DNA of 64,000 nucleotides. Source: Bacteroidales bacterium. Its GTDB lineage: Bacteria; Bacteroidota; Bacteroidia; Bacteroidales; Lentimicrobiaceae. The stretch is taken from contig JAEUTG010000002.1 of the NCBI GenBank assembly GCA_016788045.1, forward strand, positions 1-64,000, written 5' to 3'. How positions within the stretch are numbered: position 1 is the first letter of the stretch; each line of letters starts with the position of its first letter. Of this stretch, positions 1-9,800 are shown in pieces. The notes under the pieces were generated by a model. That model searched no databases. It had not been told where the DNA came from and saw nothing but the letters and a program-made list of their open reading frames with translations. A program made the position numbers and the translations under genes.

Positions 1-2
1 AC

Positions 3-164
3 AAAGGAGTTACTGAAGACCCGCTTCGCCGCTTATGGGAGCATAATAACAATAAGAGCAGGTTTACTGCTGGAAAAGGTCCCTGGGTGTTGGTTTACAC
101 AAAGACCTTTGAAACAAAAAAACAAGCCCTCATTGAAGAAAGGCGTATTAAAGGCCTGAACTGA
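3..164 (+). CDS. GIY-YIG endonuclease family protein, C-terminal part (5' end outside window)
   Basis: The frame is open from the window edge to a TGA at 162-164 and encodes about 53 residues. The segment EDPLRRLWEHNN, then a basic GKGPW stretch, then LVYTKTFETKKQA and a final ERRIKGLN, is the usual C-terminal half of the short, roughly 80-100 residue, GIY-YIG proteins common in Bacteroidota (YhbQ/UvrC-N-like). The GIY and YIG residues themselves lie upstream of the window. The conserved Arg and Glu of the fold (RRLWEH and the Glu in KKQALIEER) are present. The cellular role of these small stand-alone nucleases is poorly known. Nothing in the visible part indicates an intron or mobile element. 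It is convergent with the AddB-like gene. Confidence 0.75.
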   Translation, partial: KGVTEDPLRRLWEHNNNKSRFTAGKGPWVLVYTKTFETKKQALIEERRIKGLN

Positions 165-311
165 AGGTCCCTTGAACAATTATCAGTTAAAAATCGTCAG
201 TTAGAGTGCATACTTACTCTCCTATCCCTGATTTTGTTTTATTTTTCCTGTGAGCCTGTTTCAGGACAAGACACACTGATTTTTACTTCTTGCTTTCTTG
301 GGGTTCTCCAC

Positions 312-3185
312 CTACCACCCCCGTTTCTCTTCGGTTTTATGACAGATGCTCTTGTAGGGGCAAAGCTGGCAGTGTTCCTTAATGGGGGTCTGACCGAAGG
401 GGAGGGTGGTGTCGTAAATCCCGGTAAGAATGTCGTGGATGCCGGATTCAAACTCATTGATAGCAGCATTAAGGTCGGTGCCGGAAAGGTTGAGGGGCAT
501 AAATTCGTTGCTGAGCGATTTGAAACTGATGATGCCGGCATCAAGCTCCGTGGCCGGGATGTTTAAGTCGGGCTGACGGCTGGACAAATAGAGGTACATC
601 ATGAGCTGAAATGCTTTTTCTGCAGGTTTTGCAGAAGGTTCAAACAGCGCCGCGACAGACTTCAGCCTGAGTTCAGCGGCATCAACCCGCCCGGTTTTGT
701 AGTCTATGATCCTGGTTCTGCCGTTCACCTGGTCAATACGGTCGGCAAAGCCTTTCAACACGATTTCTCTGGGCTCCTCACCAGGTATCTCAACCCTGAT
801 TGAAGATTTCAGCGGATGTTCCAGAGCCCGGATGTAATTATGAGCCGCGCCCGGCTGTTTCAGCGCCTCTGCCTCGAGTTGCAGAAATCGCCGGATCCAT
901 ACCCTGGCTACCTCAACAATGAGCAGGTTGCGTCCGGTAGTTACATCACCGCCTTCAAATTCCTGCTGAAGGGTACGGGCGATGGCATCTCCTGCTGATG
1001 CAAGCATCCTGGTATAGTCTGCTTCATGGGGCATGCTACCGGTAAACGGAGTATAAAAATCCTGCAGAACCTTGTGGATGACATTCCCCAGTGTACGATG
1101 ATCGATGGTTTCGCTGGGTTCATCGGGTTCGCCTAGCCGCAGAACAAAGCTGAAATAGAATCTGAGCGGGCAGCTGAGCCAGGTGTTGAGCGAGGTAGGG
1201 GCGAAGCCCGAAGAAGCCATTTTATCCAGGATTGCCATGACCTCCGGGCTTTTGGCAATGCGGATGGGTGCAGCCATGCCAGCCCGGGCAGGCAGGCCTG
1301 TTCTGACTTCATGGAACCGGATATCCGGGTTTACTGCCGGAAATTCAGCATGAATCTGGCTGATAAACCTGCTCTTCTCTCCGCCGCCCAGTTCATCGGC
1401 TTCGGAATTGTAGATGAGCCAGGCTTTGTCGCATCGCTGCAGAAGCCGGTAGAAATGGTAGGCAAATACTGCCTGCTGATCGTGGTGGGTGGGCATTCCG
1501 AAATTTTGCCGTATGTCGAACGGGATGAAACTGTTGTATGATTTTTTTGCGGGAAGGGTATCTTCATTGGCTGATAACAGGATAATATTCCGGAAGTCGA
1601 GTGTCCGGGTCTCCAGCATCCCCATCACCTGCACGCCTTTCAGCGGCTCGCCGTAAAAGGGCACCGAGGCCGCTGAACAGGCTTCGCGGAAAAGTCCCTG
1701 AATGGTGCGCAGCTCCTGAATGCTGCCATTTTCCGTTACCAGTTTGTGCAGCTTGTTCAGAATCAGCACGAGGCTGTAAAGTATCTCGAGATCAGGGACT
1801 CCTGAAGCCTGCGACGGATCGGCCTTATCCGACAACGATTTTTTAAGCAATCCAGCTGCACGGATCAGCAATCCGGTAAGGTCACCGGGTTTCAGTATCT
1901 TCTGAAACAGCGAAGTGATCTCAGGCGCCGGATCGCTTCCGCTTAACGAAGCCGGGAGAAAACCGGTGATTGAAATATAGGCCCCTTTACCTGTTTTCAG
2001 TCTGGAGATCGTTTCATTAGTGAAGGTGTTGCCGCCCAGCAGAGGCATCCAGGCCTGCTGCAACAGGCTGAGTACATCCCTGTAGTAGAACCATGCCTCA
2101 CTGGCATCTTTACCGCTGGTGGCATTGAGGTGCATGGTCAGCAAGGCATCAAACAAGGTATAGATGGGTGACTGTTTCAGCGGGTAGCCCATGGTGATGT
2201 TGAATGCGCCGGCTTCTGCCGGGATGGCATTCAGCAAAGGGAGCAACAGGGTTTCATCGGCCAGCACAATGGCGGTCTCACTGAGCACTTCCGCACCCTC
2301 TTCGTCGATCAGTTTCTTCAGAAAATGACCCGCGAGCCTTGCCTGACCAACATTGCGCGGAACACCGGCCAGAAATAGTTCCTTGTGCCCCTGGCTGAAA
2401 TATTCACTCAGGGTGGGTGGCTCTCCCAGTGATTTGTCGTTCAAATATTTACGCAAAAATCGACCGGCTTCCTGTGCGGGATTGCTGATGTAATAACTGT
2501 CTGCATCCCAGATAATTTCAGACCTGTCAGCCGCAATCAGATAGCGGATGATGGAGAGCTGGGCCGGGGTTATGGCATTGAACCCGGCAAACAGGATTTT
2601 GTCCCACCGGCCGTGTCCGAGGTATTGAGCGGGGTCTTCGGCAACCATGCGGCAGGCCAGTCCATGGTAGGCTTGTCCCGATTTCAGCAGGGTTTCTCTG
2701 AATCCTTCGTAATACGATGAAAGGGAATTAAAGAAATTCAGGTACTGTTTCTCGAAATCTGTCAGGGCTTGTCCATCAGGATTCCACAGGTTGATGGCTT
2801 TGACTTCACTCAGGAAACCGAAAAGGGACCCGGGATTTACCAGGTACTGGTCAATTTCTTCGAAATCGCGCAGCAATCCCCGGCTCCATCCGGCAAAGTC
2901 ATCAAAACTGCCGGCATTTGCGGGGTCAATCCTGCAGTGGACCTCAAAAAGTGCGAACACCTGACTCAGTTGGTCCGGAATAAGGAGTCCACTCACTTCA
3001 GCGATAAAGTCTTCAATTGAGAACACAGAAGGAGCCCAGACGGGTTGCCGGCTTTCGCGCACCAGGTGTCGTTTCAGAAAAAGTCCGGCCCTGCGGTTGG
3101 GCATCACCACGCACAAACGACTGCCGAGTCCGGAATATTCCGACCTGATTTTTTCTGCTAACTGACCCAGGAATGGCTGATTCAT
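312..3185 (-). CDS. AddB-like PD-(D/E)XK nuclease / inactivated helicase
   Basis: This protein of about 957 residues resembles the AddB half of AddAB double-strand-break repair nucleases. Its N-terminus has a degenerate helicase core. The C-terminal third is a RecB-type nuclease domain with GFADRID followed by IDYKTG near residue 828, the acidic residues and lysine that bind metal and cut DNA. Cys672 in SCPLRFYF and Cys939, Cys942 and Cys948 in CQLCPYKSIC form the four-cysteine Fe-S latch seen in AddB/Cas4-like nucleases. The frame is open to 3281 with other ATGs at 3230 and 3281. The start at 3185 was chosen because the conserved sequence begins there, but no clear ribosome binding site decides it. 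AddA is not adjacent, so the partner helicase must lie elsewhere. It lies 194 bases downstream of the MurU-like gene on the same strand. Confidence 0.8.
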   Translation of the reverse strand: MNQPFLGQLAEKIRSEYSGLGSRLCVVMPNRRAGLFLKRHLVRESRQPVWAPSVFSIEDFIAEVSGLLIPDQLSQVFALFEVHCRIDPANAGSFDDFAGWSRGLLRDFEEIDQYLVNPGSLFGFLSEVKAINLWNPDGQALTDFEKQYLNFFNSLSSYYEGFRETLLKSGQAYHGLACRMVAEDPAQYLGHGRWDKILFAGFNAITPAQLSIIRYLIAADRSEIIWDADSYYISNPAQEAGRFLRKYLNDKSLGEPPTLSEYFSQGHKELFLAGVPRNVGQARLAGHFLKKLIDEEGAEVLSETAIVLADETLLLPLLNAIPAEAGAFNITMGYPLKQSPIYTLFDALLTMHLNATSGKDASEAWFYYRDVLSLLQQAWMPLLGGNTFTNETISRLKTGKGAYISITGFLPASLSGSDPAPEITSLFQKILKPGDLTGLLIRAAGLLKKSLSDKADPSQASGVPDLEILYSLVLILNKLHKLVTENGSIQELRTIQGLFREACSAASVPFYGEPLKGVQVMGMLETRTLDFRNIILLSANEDTLPAKKSYNSFIPFDIRQNFGMPTHHDQQAVFAYHFYRLLQRCDKAWLIYNSEADELGGGEKSRFISQIHAEFPAVNPDIRFHEVRTGLPARAGMAAPIRIAKSPEVMAILDKMASSGFAPTSLNTWLSCPLRFYFSFVLRLGEPDEPSETIDHRTLGNVIHKVLQDFYTPFTGSMPHEADYTRMLASAGDAIARTLQQEFEGGDVTTGRNLLIVEVARVWIRRFLQLEAEALKQPGAAHNYIRALEHPLKSSIRVEIPGEEPREIVLKGFADRIDQVNGRTRIIDYKTGRVDAAELRLKSVAALFEPSAKPAEKAFQLMMYLYLSSRQPDLNIPATELDAGIISFKSLSNEFMPLNLSGTDLNAAINEFESGIHDILTGIYDTTLPFGQTPIKEHCQLCPYKSICHKTEEKRGW

Positions 3186-3379
3186 CGGATTGGATTGACA
3201 CATTCTTCCGAAGCGAAGATAAGGATTCATCGTGTTGCTTCGGTTCGGGAGTCCCTCAAATTTCCGGGATAACAGGGGCAAATTATTTCAGTTGATCAGC
3301 CCTGTTCCGGTTGCCAGCGTGCAGTGAGATGTTTTATTTCTGTATTTTCAGCTGGAGAGACATGGCATTGCGGTGAACC

Positions 3380-4111
3380 TCAGAACCTGATCTGTGCGGC
3401 AATTTCTCCGGCAGCAGCAAGGCTATCCGGTTTTCCGGCATCTGCCCACAGCAGGCTTTCATCCACGAAGCCGCCTATGGTGTGTTCAGCAGCGATGCAG
3501 AGATAGGTGTCGATGATGGAAAAGCGCTCCTGATTTTCCATCATCGGAAACAGTTTCGGGCTGATGACGTGTATCCCGCTGAAGGCATAAGGGATGAGGG
3601 GTAGGCTGTTCATCTGAACCATGCGTTTTTCGCCGGTAGCGGTGTTTTCCCAGGCTTTCAGGTGCATGAATTCATCGAACAACAGGTAGCGCGAGGTTTT
3701 CCGGCTTCGCACGACCAGAGTAGCCATGTAGGGACTTTCGCAATGATGCTGGTATAGGCGTGCCAGGTCGAGATTGGTAACGATGTCGGCATTGTACACG
3801 ATGAAAGGCTGATCATCGCTGAAGAACCAGGCGGCTTTTTTGATTCCGCCACCGGTATCGAGCAGGGCTTCCCTTTCGTCTGACAGGGTGATGCTGCATC
3901 CGAAGTTCCGGTTTTCGGCCAGGTAGTTGATGATGGCTTGTCCGTGATGGTGAATGTTGATGATCAGCTCAGAAAAGCCGGCAGATTTCAGTTTGAGGAT
4001 AGCAAACTGCAACAGGGTATAGGGCCCGGCCTGCAGCAATACTTTCGGGGTATGGTCGGTGAGGGGTTTCAGGCGGGTGCCGAGACCGGCAGCAAGAATC
4101 ATGGCTTTCAT
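3380..4111 (-). CDS. MurU-like sugar-1-phosphate nucleotidyltransferase
   Basis: The 243-residue protein is a single nucleotidyltransferase (NTP_transferase) domain. The N-terminal signature LAAGLGTRLKPLTDHTPKVLL-type loop binds the nucleotide, and VYNADIVTNLD near residue 110 carries the metal-binding Asp. The length matches MurU and short RmlA/GlmU-N relatives, with no acyltransferase or hexapeptide repeats. It overlaps the preceding unknown gene by four bases (ATGA) and sits with an AmgK-like kinase. In Pseudomonas that pair turns MurNAc into MurNAc-1-phosphate (AmgK) and then UDP-MurNAc (MurU) for peptidoglycan recycling. The substrate is therefore inferred from context. Sequence alone would also allow a hexose-1-phosphate thymidylyl- or uridylyltransferase. 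Confidence 0.8.
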   Translation of the reverse strand: MKAMILAAGLGTRLKPLTDHTPKVLLQAGPYTLLQFAILKLKSAGFSELIINIHHHGQAIINYLAENRNFGCSITLSDEREALLDTGGGIKKAAWFFSDDQPFIVYNADIVTNLDLARLYQHHCESPYMATLVVRSRKTSRYLLFDEFMHLKAWENTATGEKRMVQMNSLPLIPYAFSGIHVISPKLFPMMENQERFSIIDTYLCIAAEHTIGGFVDESLLWADAGKPDSLAAAGEIAAQIRF

Positions 4112-4506
4112 TCTTCAGGCAGGTCTTTCAGTTTATAGTTTTTGTAGTAGCTGCGAAACAGCACCTTTTTGAGTTCACGGTAAATAATGAGTTCAGCGAT
4201 GATCTGTGAATGGGTGAATTCAGGATGGTCCTCCCAGGCTTTTAAGATCGTTTTTTCGTGAAGATCAATCTGGTATAGCAGGGCGGAAAGCTTTTGCACG
4301 TTGCGCGCCAGCAGTCCGGCCACATGGTAGTCGAGTTCCCTGAAAAGATCGTGATAAACCATCTCCATGTTGAGCGGGAAGTCGATGTCGATGCCAAACA
4401 TACCGAAATCTTTCTTTATCTGGGCCACCGTAAGCCGTATGACTTCCTGCTCGGCCTTAAACGGTTCGATATCAAAAGGATCTTTGATGGGTTTATCGGA
4501 ATTCAT
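4108..4506 (-). CDS. Conserved hypothetical protein in the AmgK/MurU group
   Basis: This is a soluble 132-residue protein rich in charged and aromatic residues, predicted by eye to be mostly helical. There is no signal peptide, membrane segment or cysteine cluster. I do not recognise a named domain. Its stop overlaps the start of the MurU-like gene by four bases, and the small Cys-rich gene ends two bases upstream, so the three are almost certainly co-transcribed and translationally coupled. This ties it to the recycling kinase/nucleotidyltransferase pair. A possible role is as an accessory or regulatory subunit, but that is only inference from position. Confidence 0.65.
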   Translation of the reverse strand: MNSDKPIKDPFDIEPFKAEQEVIRLTVAQIKKDFGMFGIDIDFPLNMEMVYHDLFRELDYHVAGLLARNVQKLSALLYQIDLHEKTILKAWEDHPEFTHSQIIAELIIYRELKKVLFRSYYKNYKLKDLPEE

Positions 4507-4508
4507 AT

Positions 4509-4637
4509 TCAGATTTCCTGAGGTTTACAAACCTGTTTTTCTTTTTTTACCTTCGCTCCGCACTTCTTGCATTTGAATTTCGGGTTGTCGCAGTCTTTTT
4601 CCCCTTTTTTGCCTTGTTCGCACATGGTTTTGCCCAT
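4509..4637 (-). CDS. Small cysteine-rich protein (42 aa), possible zinc-binding
   Basis: This short frame is easily missed. It starts at ATG 4637, stops at TGA 4509-4511, and encodes 42 residues with five cysteines (positions 6, 16, 23, 26 and 37) and about twelve lysines. FKCKKCGAKV contains a CxxC knuckle like those of zinc ribbons. It ends two bases before the start of the 132-residue protein, in the same direction, between that gene and the AmgK-RapZ gene. The tight packing and Cys pattern support a real gene. The function is unknown; metal binding is inferred from the cysteines only. Confidence 0.6.
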   Translation of the reverse strand: MGKTMCEQGKKGEKDCDNPKFKCKKCGAKVKKEKQVCKPQEI

Positions 4638-4687
4638 ATTTTCAGGTATTGTTCCGTTTAACGGATGATTCAGTTTTCAATAACACT

Positions 4688-6103
4688 TCAGGCAGGCCAG
4701 TTGTTTTTGTTGGTATGTTCAAGTTGTATTTTAATTTTAAACCGCTGCTTCAGATGTCTGCTGAGTTGTTCTGCAGAGAACACTGAACGGTGCTGTCCGC
4801 CTGTGCAACCGAAGTTCACCATCAGATGCTGGAACCCTCGGGTAATATAATTTTCAACAGCCTGATCCACAATATTATAAACATTCCCGAGGAAGAAAGC
4901 GGTTTCCGGATGTCCGTTAAGCCAGGTGGCTATTTCGGCGTCGAGGCCGCTCTGCTTTCTGAATCTTTCTTCGCGTCCGGGATTGGGCAATGCCCTGCAA
5001 TCGAACACAAATCCGCCGCCGTTGCCTGTATCATCCGCCGGGATGCCTGTTTTGTAAGAAAAACTGGTGATGCGCACTGTTAAACCGGGTCGGGCATAAC
5101 TACGGAGGGTCTGGTTCTGAATGTAGCTTTTCAGAAGCTTCTCCAGTTCCGGGAATTCAAACCCGGGATGAAGGTTTGAAAGCAGGTAACTCAGGTTGTC
5201 AAGGGCAAAGGGGATGCTCTGCAGGAAATGCTCTTTTTTCTGATAAAAGCCCCTGTACCCATAGGCCCCCAGTGCCTGCAGTATCCTGATCAGTACAAAG
5301 CCGGCATAAAACTTCCTGAACTGAGGGAAGCCGATGTTTGTCAGGCTGGAAGCTTCTTCAATGTACAGGCTCAGGAGTTCTTCCCTGAAATCGTCGGGCA
5401 GGTTGGCTTTTGCATCAAACAGCAGTGAGGCGATGTCGTATTGCAGCGGCCCGAAACGTCCTCCCTGATAGTCGATGAAGAAGGGCTGGTTTCCTGCGAT
5501 CATGATGTTTCTCGACTGGAAGTCGCGGTACATGAAGAATCCGGAAGGTGCTTCAGCCAGGAAGGCAATCAGTTTTTCAAAATCATCTTCAAGCGATTGT
5601 TCATCAAATCCGGTACCTGCGAGCCGGGCAAAATAATACTTGAAGTAGTTGAGGTCCCACAACATCGATTGCCTGTCGAACGATTTACGGGGGTAACAAA
5701 GTGCAGGATCAAGCCCTTCAGCGCCTTTTACCTGGAAACGGGGCAGCCAGTGCACCACCTGCCTGTAGAGGTCTTTCACCCTTGTACTCAGCCCTTCTTC
5801 GGTAAGCAGTCCGAAAAGGGTGGTATGCCCCAGGTCTGACTGAAGATAGGCCTGCCCGTTGTTGTGCACGGCGAAAATCTTTGGCACCGGCAATCCGGCA
5901 GCTCCGAAATGATCAGACAGCCCGATGAATGCCCTGTTTTCTTTTTCATCCGCATTCCAGGCACCGATGGCATCGGTTTCGGCTCCTGAGATTCTGTAGT
6001 ACCGCCTGTCGGAGCCCGATTCAGCCAGCACTGAGATGTTTCTGACCTCCTCGCCACTCCAATGGATGAAGAGCTCGCTCAGGACTTTTTCATGATCCGT
6101 CAT
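4688..6103 (-). CDS. AmgK-like sugar kinase fused to RapZ C-terminal domain
   Basis: The 471-residue protein has two parts. Residues 1 to about 330 form an aminoglycoside-phosphotransferase fold like AmgK, the anomeric MurNAc/GlcNAc kinase. YRDFQSRN (Asp194, Asn199) is the catalytic loop and IDYQGG (Asp211) the metal site. Residues about 341-464 match the C-terminal domain of RapZ, with FDCRALPNP (368-375 region) and FGCTGGQHRS (431-440). In E. coli that domain senses glucosamine-6-phosphate and binds the GlmY/GlmZ small RNAs. The N-terminal RapZ ATPase domain is absent and the kinase stands in its place. With MurU downstream, a cell-wall sugar salvage role is likely. The fusion suggests that amino-sugar level is sensed by the same protein. 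Kinase substrate and RNA binding are untested. Confidence 0.85.
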   Translation of the reverse strand: MTDHEKVLSELFIHWSGEEVRNISVLAESGSDRRYYRISGAETDAIGAWNADEKENRAFIGLSDHFGAAGLPVPKIFAVHNNGQAYLQSDLGHTTLFGLLTEEGLSTRVKDLYRQVVHWLPRFQVKGAEGLDPALCYPRKSFDRQSMLWDLNYFKYYFARLAGTGFDEQSLEDDFEKLIAFLAEAPSGFFMYRDFQSRNIMIAGNQPFFIDYQGGRFGPLQYDIASLLFDAKANLPDDFREELLSLYIEEASSLTNIGFPQFRKFYAGFVLIRILQALGAYGYRGFYQKKEHFLQSIPFALDNLSYLLSNLHPGFEFPELEKLLKSYIQNQTLRSYARPGLTVRITSFSYKTGIPADDTGNGGGFVFDCRALPNPGREERFRKQSGLDAEIATWLNGHPETAFFLGNVYNIVDQAVENYITRGFQHLMVNFGCTGGQHRSVFSAEQLSRHLKQRFKIKIQLEHTNKNNWPA

Positions 6104-6248
6104 CTGTAGTTTAGGTTGGTGTTTATTGCAGATATTTAAACCCTGACAAATTTAGTGATTTAAGGACTTGGGGTGTCTCAAACTTTAAAGTGCACCGGCT
6201 GTTTAAGAGAGAGCAGGCTGGCATGATGGATTTGTGGTTTCTTTTTGT

Positions 6249-6256
6249 TAAGTTTG
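6249..6256 (+). promoter_or_regulatory. Candidate -7 promoter element (TAnnTTTG)
   Basis: TAAGTTTG matches the Bacteroidota -7 consensus TAnnTTTG and lies 37 bases before the ferritin-like start codon. A TTTG at 6231-6234 is closer than the usual 19-21 base spacing for a -33 element, so only the -7 part is convincing. Confidence 0.4.
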
Positions 6257-6292
6257 CCAGATAATTGAGCGGAACCAACACACCTTAAACAT

Positions 6293-6787
6293 ATGGAAAA
6301 CAGATCAACAGAGATTTTGAAAACCGCCATCCTGATGGAGAAGCGCGGGAAAGCATTTTATGAGAAAGTTGCCCAGCAGACCGAAAGTGCAGAGGTAAAA
6401 AAGATTTTTACCATGATGGCCGAAGAGGAGCAGACCCATGTGGAATTTCTTTCGAAGCAGTTTGCCAGTTACAGCCGCGACAAGAAGTTCGCCAAAATCG
6501 AGCTGAAGTTTGATGCCGGCGTGGCCGATGCCATTCTTTCGGGCGATATCAAGAAACAGATTTCGGCAGCCAGTTTTGAAGCAGCCGCCATTTCAGCTGC
6601 CATTGACATGGAAACGAAAGCCATTGAGGTTTACTCCAAGCAGGCTGAGAATGCCACTGACCCCAACGAAAAGGAGCTGTTTTCATGGCTGGCCGACTGG
6701 GAAAAGGGACACCATAAAGTACTTCATGAACTCAACGAGGAGCTGAAGGAAAGCATCTGGTACGACAACCAGTTCTGGCCATTCTGA
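6293..6787 (+). CDS. Ferritin-like / rubrerythrin-type di-iron protein
   Basis: The 164-residue four-helix di-iron protein has two ExxH helices: Glu46-x-x-His49 in EEEQTH and Glu137-x-x-His140 in EKGH. The partner carboxylates are Glu16 (LMEKRG) and Glu107 (DMETKA). This is the ligand pattern of the rubrerythrin di-iron domain, but the C-terminal rubredoxin domain with its four cysteines is missing. Such proteins handle peroxide or iron in anaerobes. The gene stands alone on the plus strand, with a -7-like promoter upstream and a strong terminator 15 bases after its stop. The closing WYDNQFWPF tail is unusual and may pack on the bundle. Confidence 0.8.
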   Translation: MENRSTEILKTAILMEKRGKAFYEKVAQQTESAEVKKIFTMMAEEEQTHVEFLSKQFASYSRDKKFAKIELKFDAGVADAILSGDIKKQISAASFEAAAISAAIDMETKAIEVYSKQAENATDPNEKELFSWLADWEKGHHKVLHELNEELKESIWYDNQFWPF

Positions 6788-6801
6788 ACGAATCATCCAA
6801 C

Positions 6802-6834
6802 AACGAAAAAGCCCGGGTCCCGGGCTTTTTCGTT
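6802..6834. terminator. Bidirectional intrinsic terminator
   Basis: A perfect inverted repeat has 16-base arms around a single T. Each arm carries a GC-rich core (GCCCGGG) flanked by five A or five T, so it can end transcription from both the ferritin-like gene and the convergent macroglobulin gene. Confidence 0.9.
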
Positions 6835-6851
6835 AATCAGGCAGGCCGCAA

Positions 6852-9800
6852 TCAGCGGATAACGACTTTGCCGGAACCTGAATAAGAACGGTACTGCCCA
6901 TTGTACATGGCATCGGCACCCACGGGGCCGGCTATAAAAGTACCCTGACTCACCGCCCTCACCATGTAGTAGAATGTTTGGGATGTACCGCTTACATTGG
7001 TGAAGAAGGTGATTCTGTCATCGCGGATATCCTGATAGTCAGGCGTTGCCTTGTTGCTGATCCAGCTGAGTTCGCGTTCGGCGTTGAGGCGTGGATTCTC
7101 GATTTCAAATCCGGCCGGAAGAAGATCGGTGATGGCGACATTCTCAACCGTGCTGTTGTCGGTGGTCAGTATGCTGATACCGATCACGATCAGGTCATTT
7201 TGCCGGATACTTTCCGGACTGATGATGCCTCCGTTGCGGTTGTAGTAAGTTCGTCTGACTTTCAGTACCTGGTCTTCTTCTTTCACTTTGCCGCTTGAAG
7301 GAATGCCCTCTGATTCAAGGTAGTAGAACAGCCTGCCCTGGCCGCTGGTCCGGATGGCCGCAGAGGTTCCGGTTAGATTCAGCAACAGGTCTTTTCCCTC
7401 AAAGGCGGCAGTTTTGCGGCCATTCACCTCCACGGTTGCGGTAATTTTATCGGTTGTGCTGATGCCAGCCAGTTTTCCCAGCGAAAGCATCGCGAAGGCA
7501 CGTTCCTGAGTTGACAACCAGTGGTTCTGCCGGATCATTTCACCCACCTGTTTTGCAAGTACGGCAATCTGCGGATTGTCGGGGTCGGCCGATACAAGCG
7601 TATAGAGCGCGATGGCCCTGTCGCGGACGGGAGAGCTGTAGCTGCCTCCGCTCATCACAGCCGGCGTAGTGCTGTTGTCCCACGATCTGGGTAAAATACT
7701 TTCGAAACTGCGGTTGTCTCCGGTCAACGCATAAGCACAGGCCAGCATGTAGCGGCTGTCGATGCTCAGTTCGTTCGCCCGGGCCTTGAAGTAATTCATG
7801 GTTGGCAGGTGCTGCTTGCCGGCAAGTGCCAGCACATAAAGCGAGTAAAATATTTCACGTTGCGGCTGGTTCTTCTTTTCCCAGATGCCAGCCTTATTCA
7901 GGTAGAAGTACTCAGTGTAGCCTTTTTGTCTGACCATCCCGGTTAAATACTGCATGATGTTGTCGGTAACTTTCTGGTTCACTTCATAGCCTGCTCTGGA
8001 GGCTTCGTACAGGAAGTTGCCGGCATAGGCTGTAGCCCACCAGTTGATGGTAGCATGGTTCCCTGGCCAGGTTACCAACCCGCCGTTGTATTGCTGTAGT
8101 CCTTCTATTTTCAGGATGGCTTCGCGGATGTTTTCAGCAGGGCTGTAGAGGGCGTATTTCTCTTTCTGGTTCATCATTTTCAGGAGGTCGCCGAAGTAGA
8201 GTTGCGGAAAAACAACGGAAACGGTCTGTTCGAGGCATCCGTAGGGGTAATTCACCAGTTCGTTGAGATCGCGGGCATATTGACCGGCCGGTGACCGGGT
8301 GATCAGCAGCTTCGAGGCAGCAGTCCCGGGAAGGAAGTCATCGTCAGCCTTTAACACCTTGTTTTCTCCGGCACGGATCATCCCGGCTTCTGCAGTTTTC
8401 TGCAGGGTAGCCGCCGGTCTTACCGGTACACTGATTTCTTCAGTAAATGATTCTCCCGAGGAGGTGGCGGTTAACGTAACCGTGGCCTGACCAATTTTAC
8501 CGGCAGCCGACAGGGTGTAACTGATGATCCGCTCGCTGTTGGCCGGTATTTCAATACTGCCGGCTGAAAGATCACCACAGCTTGCCGGACCTTTTGCCAC
8601 GGTGTTTATTTTTACGGTTCTGGATGCAGCGGTCGTGTTGGTGATGGTTACTGCAACACGGGCCTCGTCGCCGGGACTTAAAAACCGGGGCAATGAGCTG
8701 CTGATTACCAGCGGGTCGGCGATTTTCATCGTTTTTTCGGAACTTCCGAACCGGTTGCCCTGCTGTGCTACAGCCATGATTCTTACTGCACCCGAAAACT
8801 TAGGAATGGCAATGTTGAAACTCACCAAGCCATTGGCATCGGCCTTTCGTACTCCACTCCATAAAGAAAGCAGTTTCACCCTCTTCGAGGTCAGGGGGTT
8901 CAGTCTTTTGCCGATGTCAAAACCGCGGTCACCACCGGTGGACGACCGGCCGGACGCCAGCTCGGGGAAGAGCTCGTCAAAAAGATCATAGGCATTGACC
9001 TCAAGGGCCCTTTTCTGGTAGAAATAGGCATAGGGATCCGGTGTAACGAAACCGGTGATCTGAAGAATCCCCTCATCAACAGCGGCAATGGTAACTTCAG
9101 CGCCCGGACTCGTCTTGACTTTAATCTGCTGGTTTCGTCCCGACCGTTGCTTTTCAGGGGCTTCAATACTTACTGAAAGTTTCCGGTCGGGTTTTTCCAC
9201 CTTCAGGCTGCTGAACCCGTGTGCCACCGTAAGCGGTAGTCCGGAATTGTCGGTTTTACGGATGAGGGTTGCTGTGATGTAGACATTCGGCATAAATTCA
9301 TCCCTGATTTTCAGGTCGAACTGCGCACCTTTGGTGTTTGCTTCTATGGAATAATGTTCCAGTACACGGTTCTGTTCAATGGTGAGAATGAGTTCGCCCG
9401 GGAAAGGGGTTTTAAAAAGCAGTCTGGCTGTTTCACCCGGCGCATAAAGTTTTTTGTCGGTTTCAACATCAATTTCACCGGCGCGGTTTACCTGGAAGGA
9501 TGAAGGGCCTGCGTCGGCCCAACCATAGGCATAGAATGATTGTACCACGTAATTTGTGGTGCCTTCATTGCGCAGCCTGATCTCGTATTCTCCTGAAACC
9601 GGCGGTGAGAACTGGGTAATGAGCCCGTTGTTGCCGATGGTCACATTGCGGCTCAGCACTGTTTTTTCTTTTCGCTGTGAGTTGTAGGAGGTGCTTCCGT
9701 AATTACGCTCCAGCACTGTTTCCCAGCGGATACTCACAATTTCAAGATGTGCTTTCGCGGTGACTGGCTTTCCGGCCCTGTTAAGTGCAGCCATTTGGAT

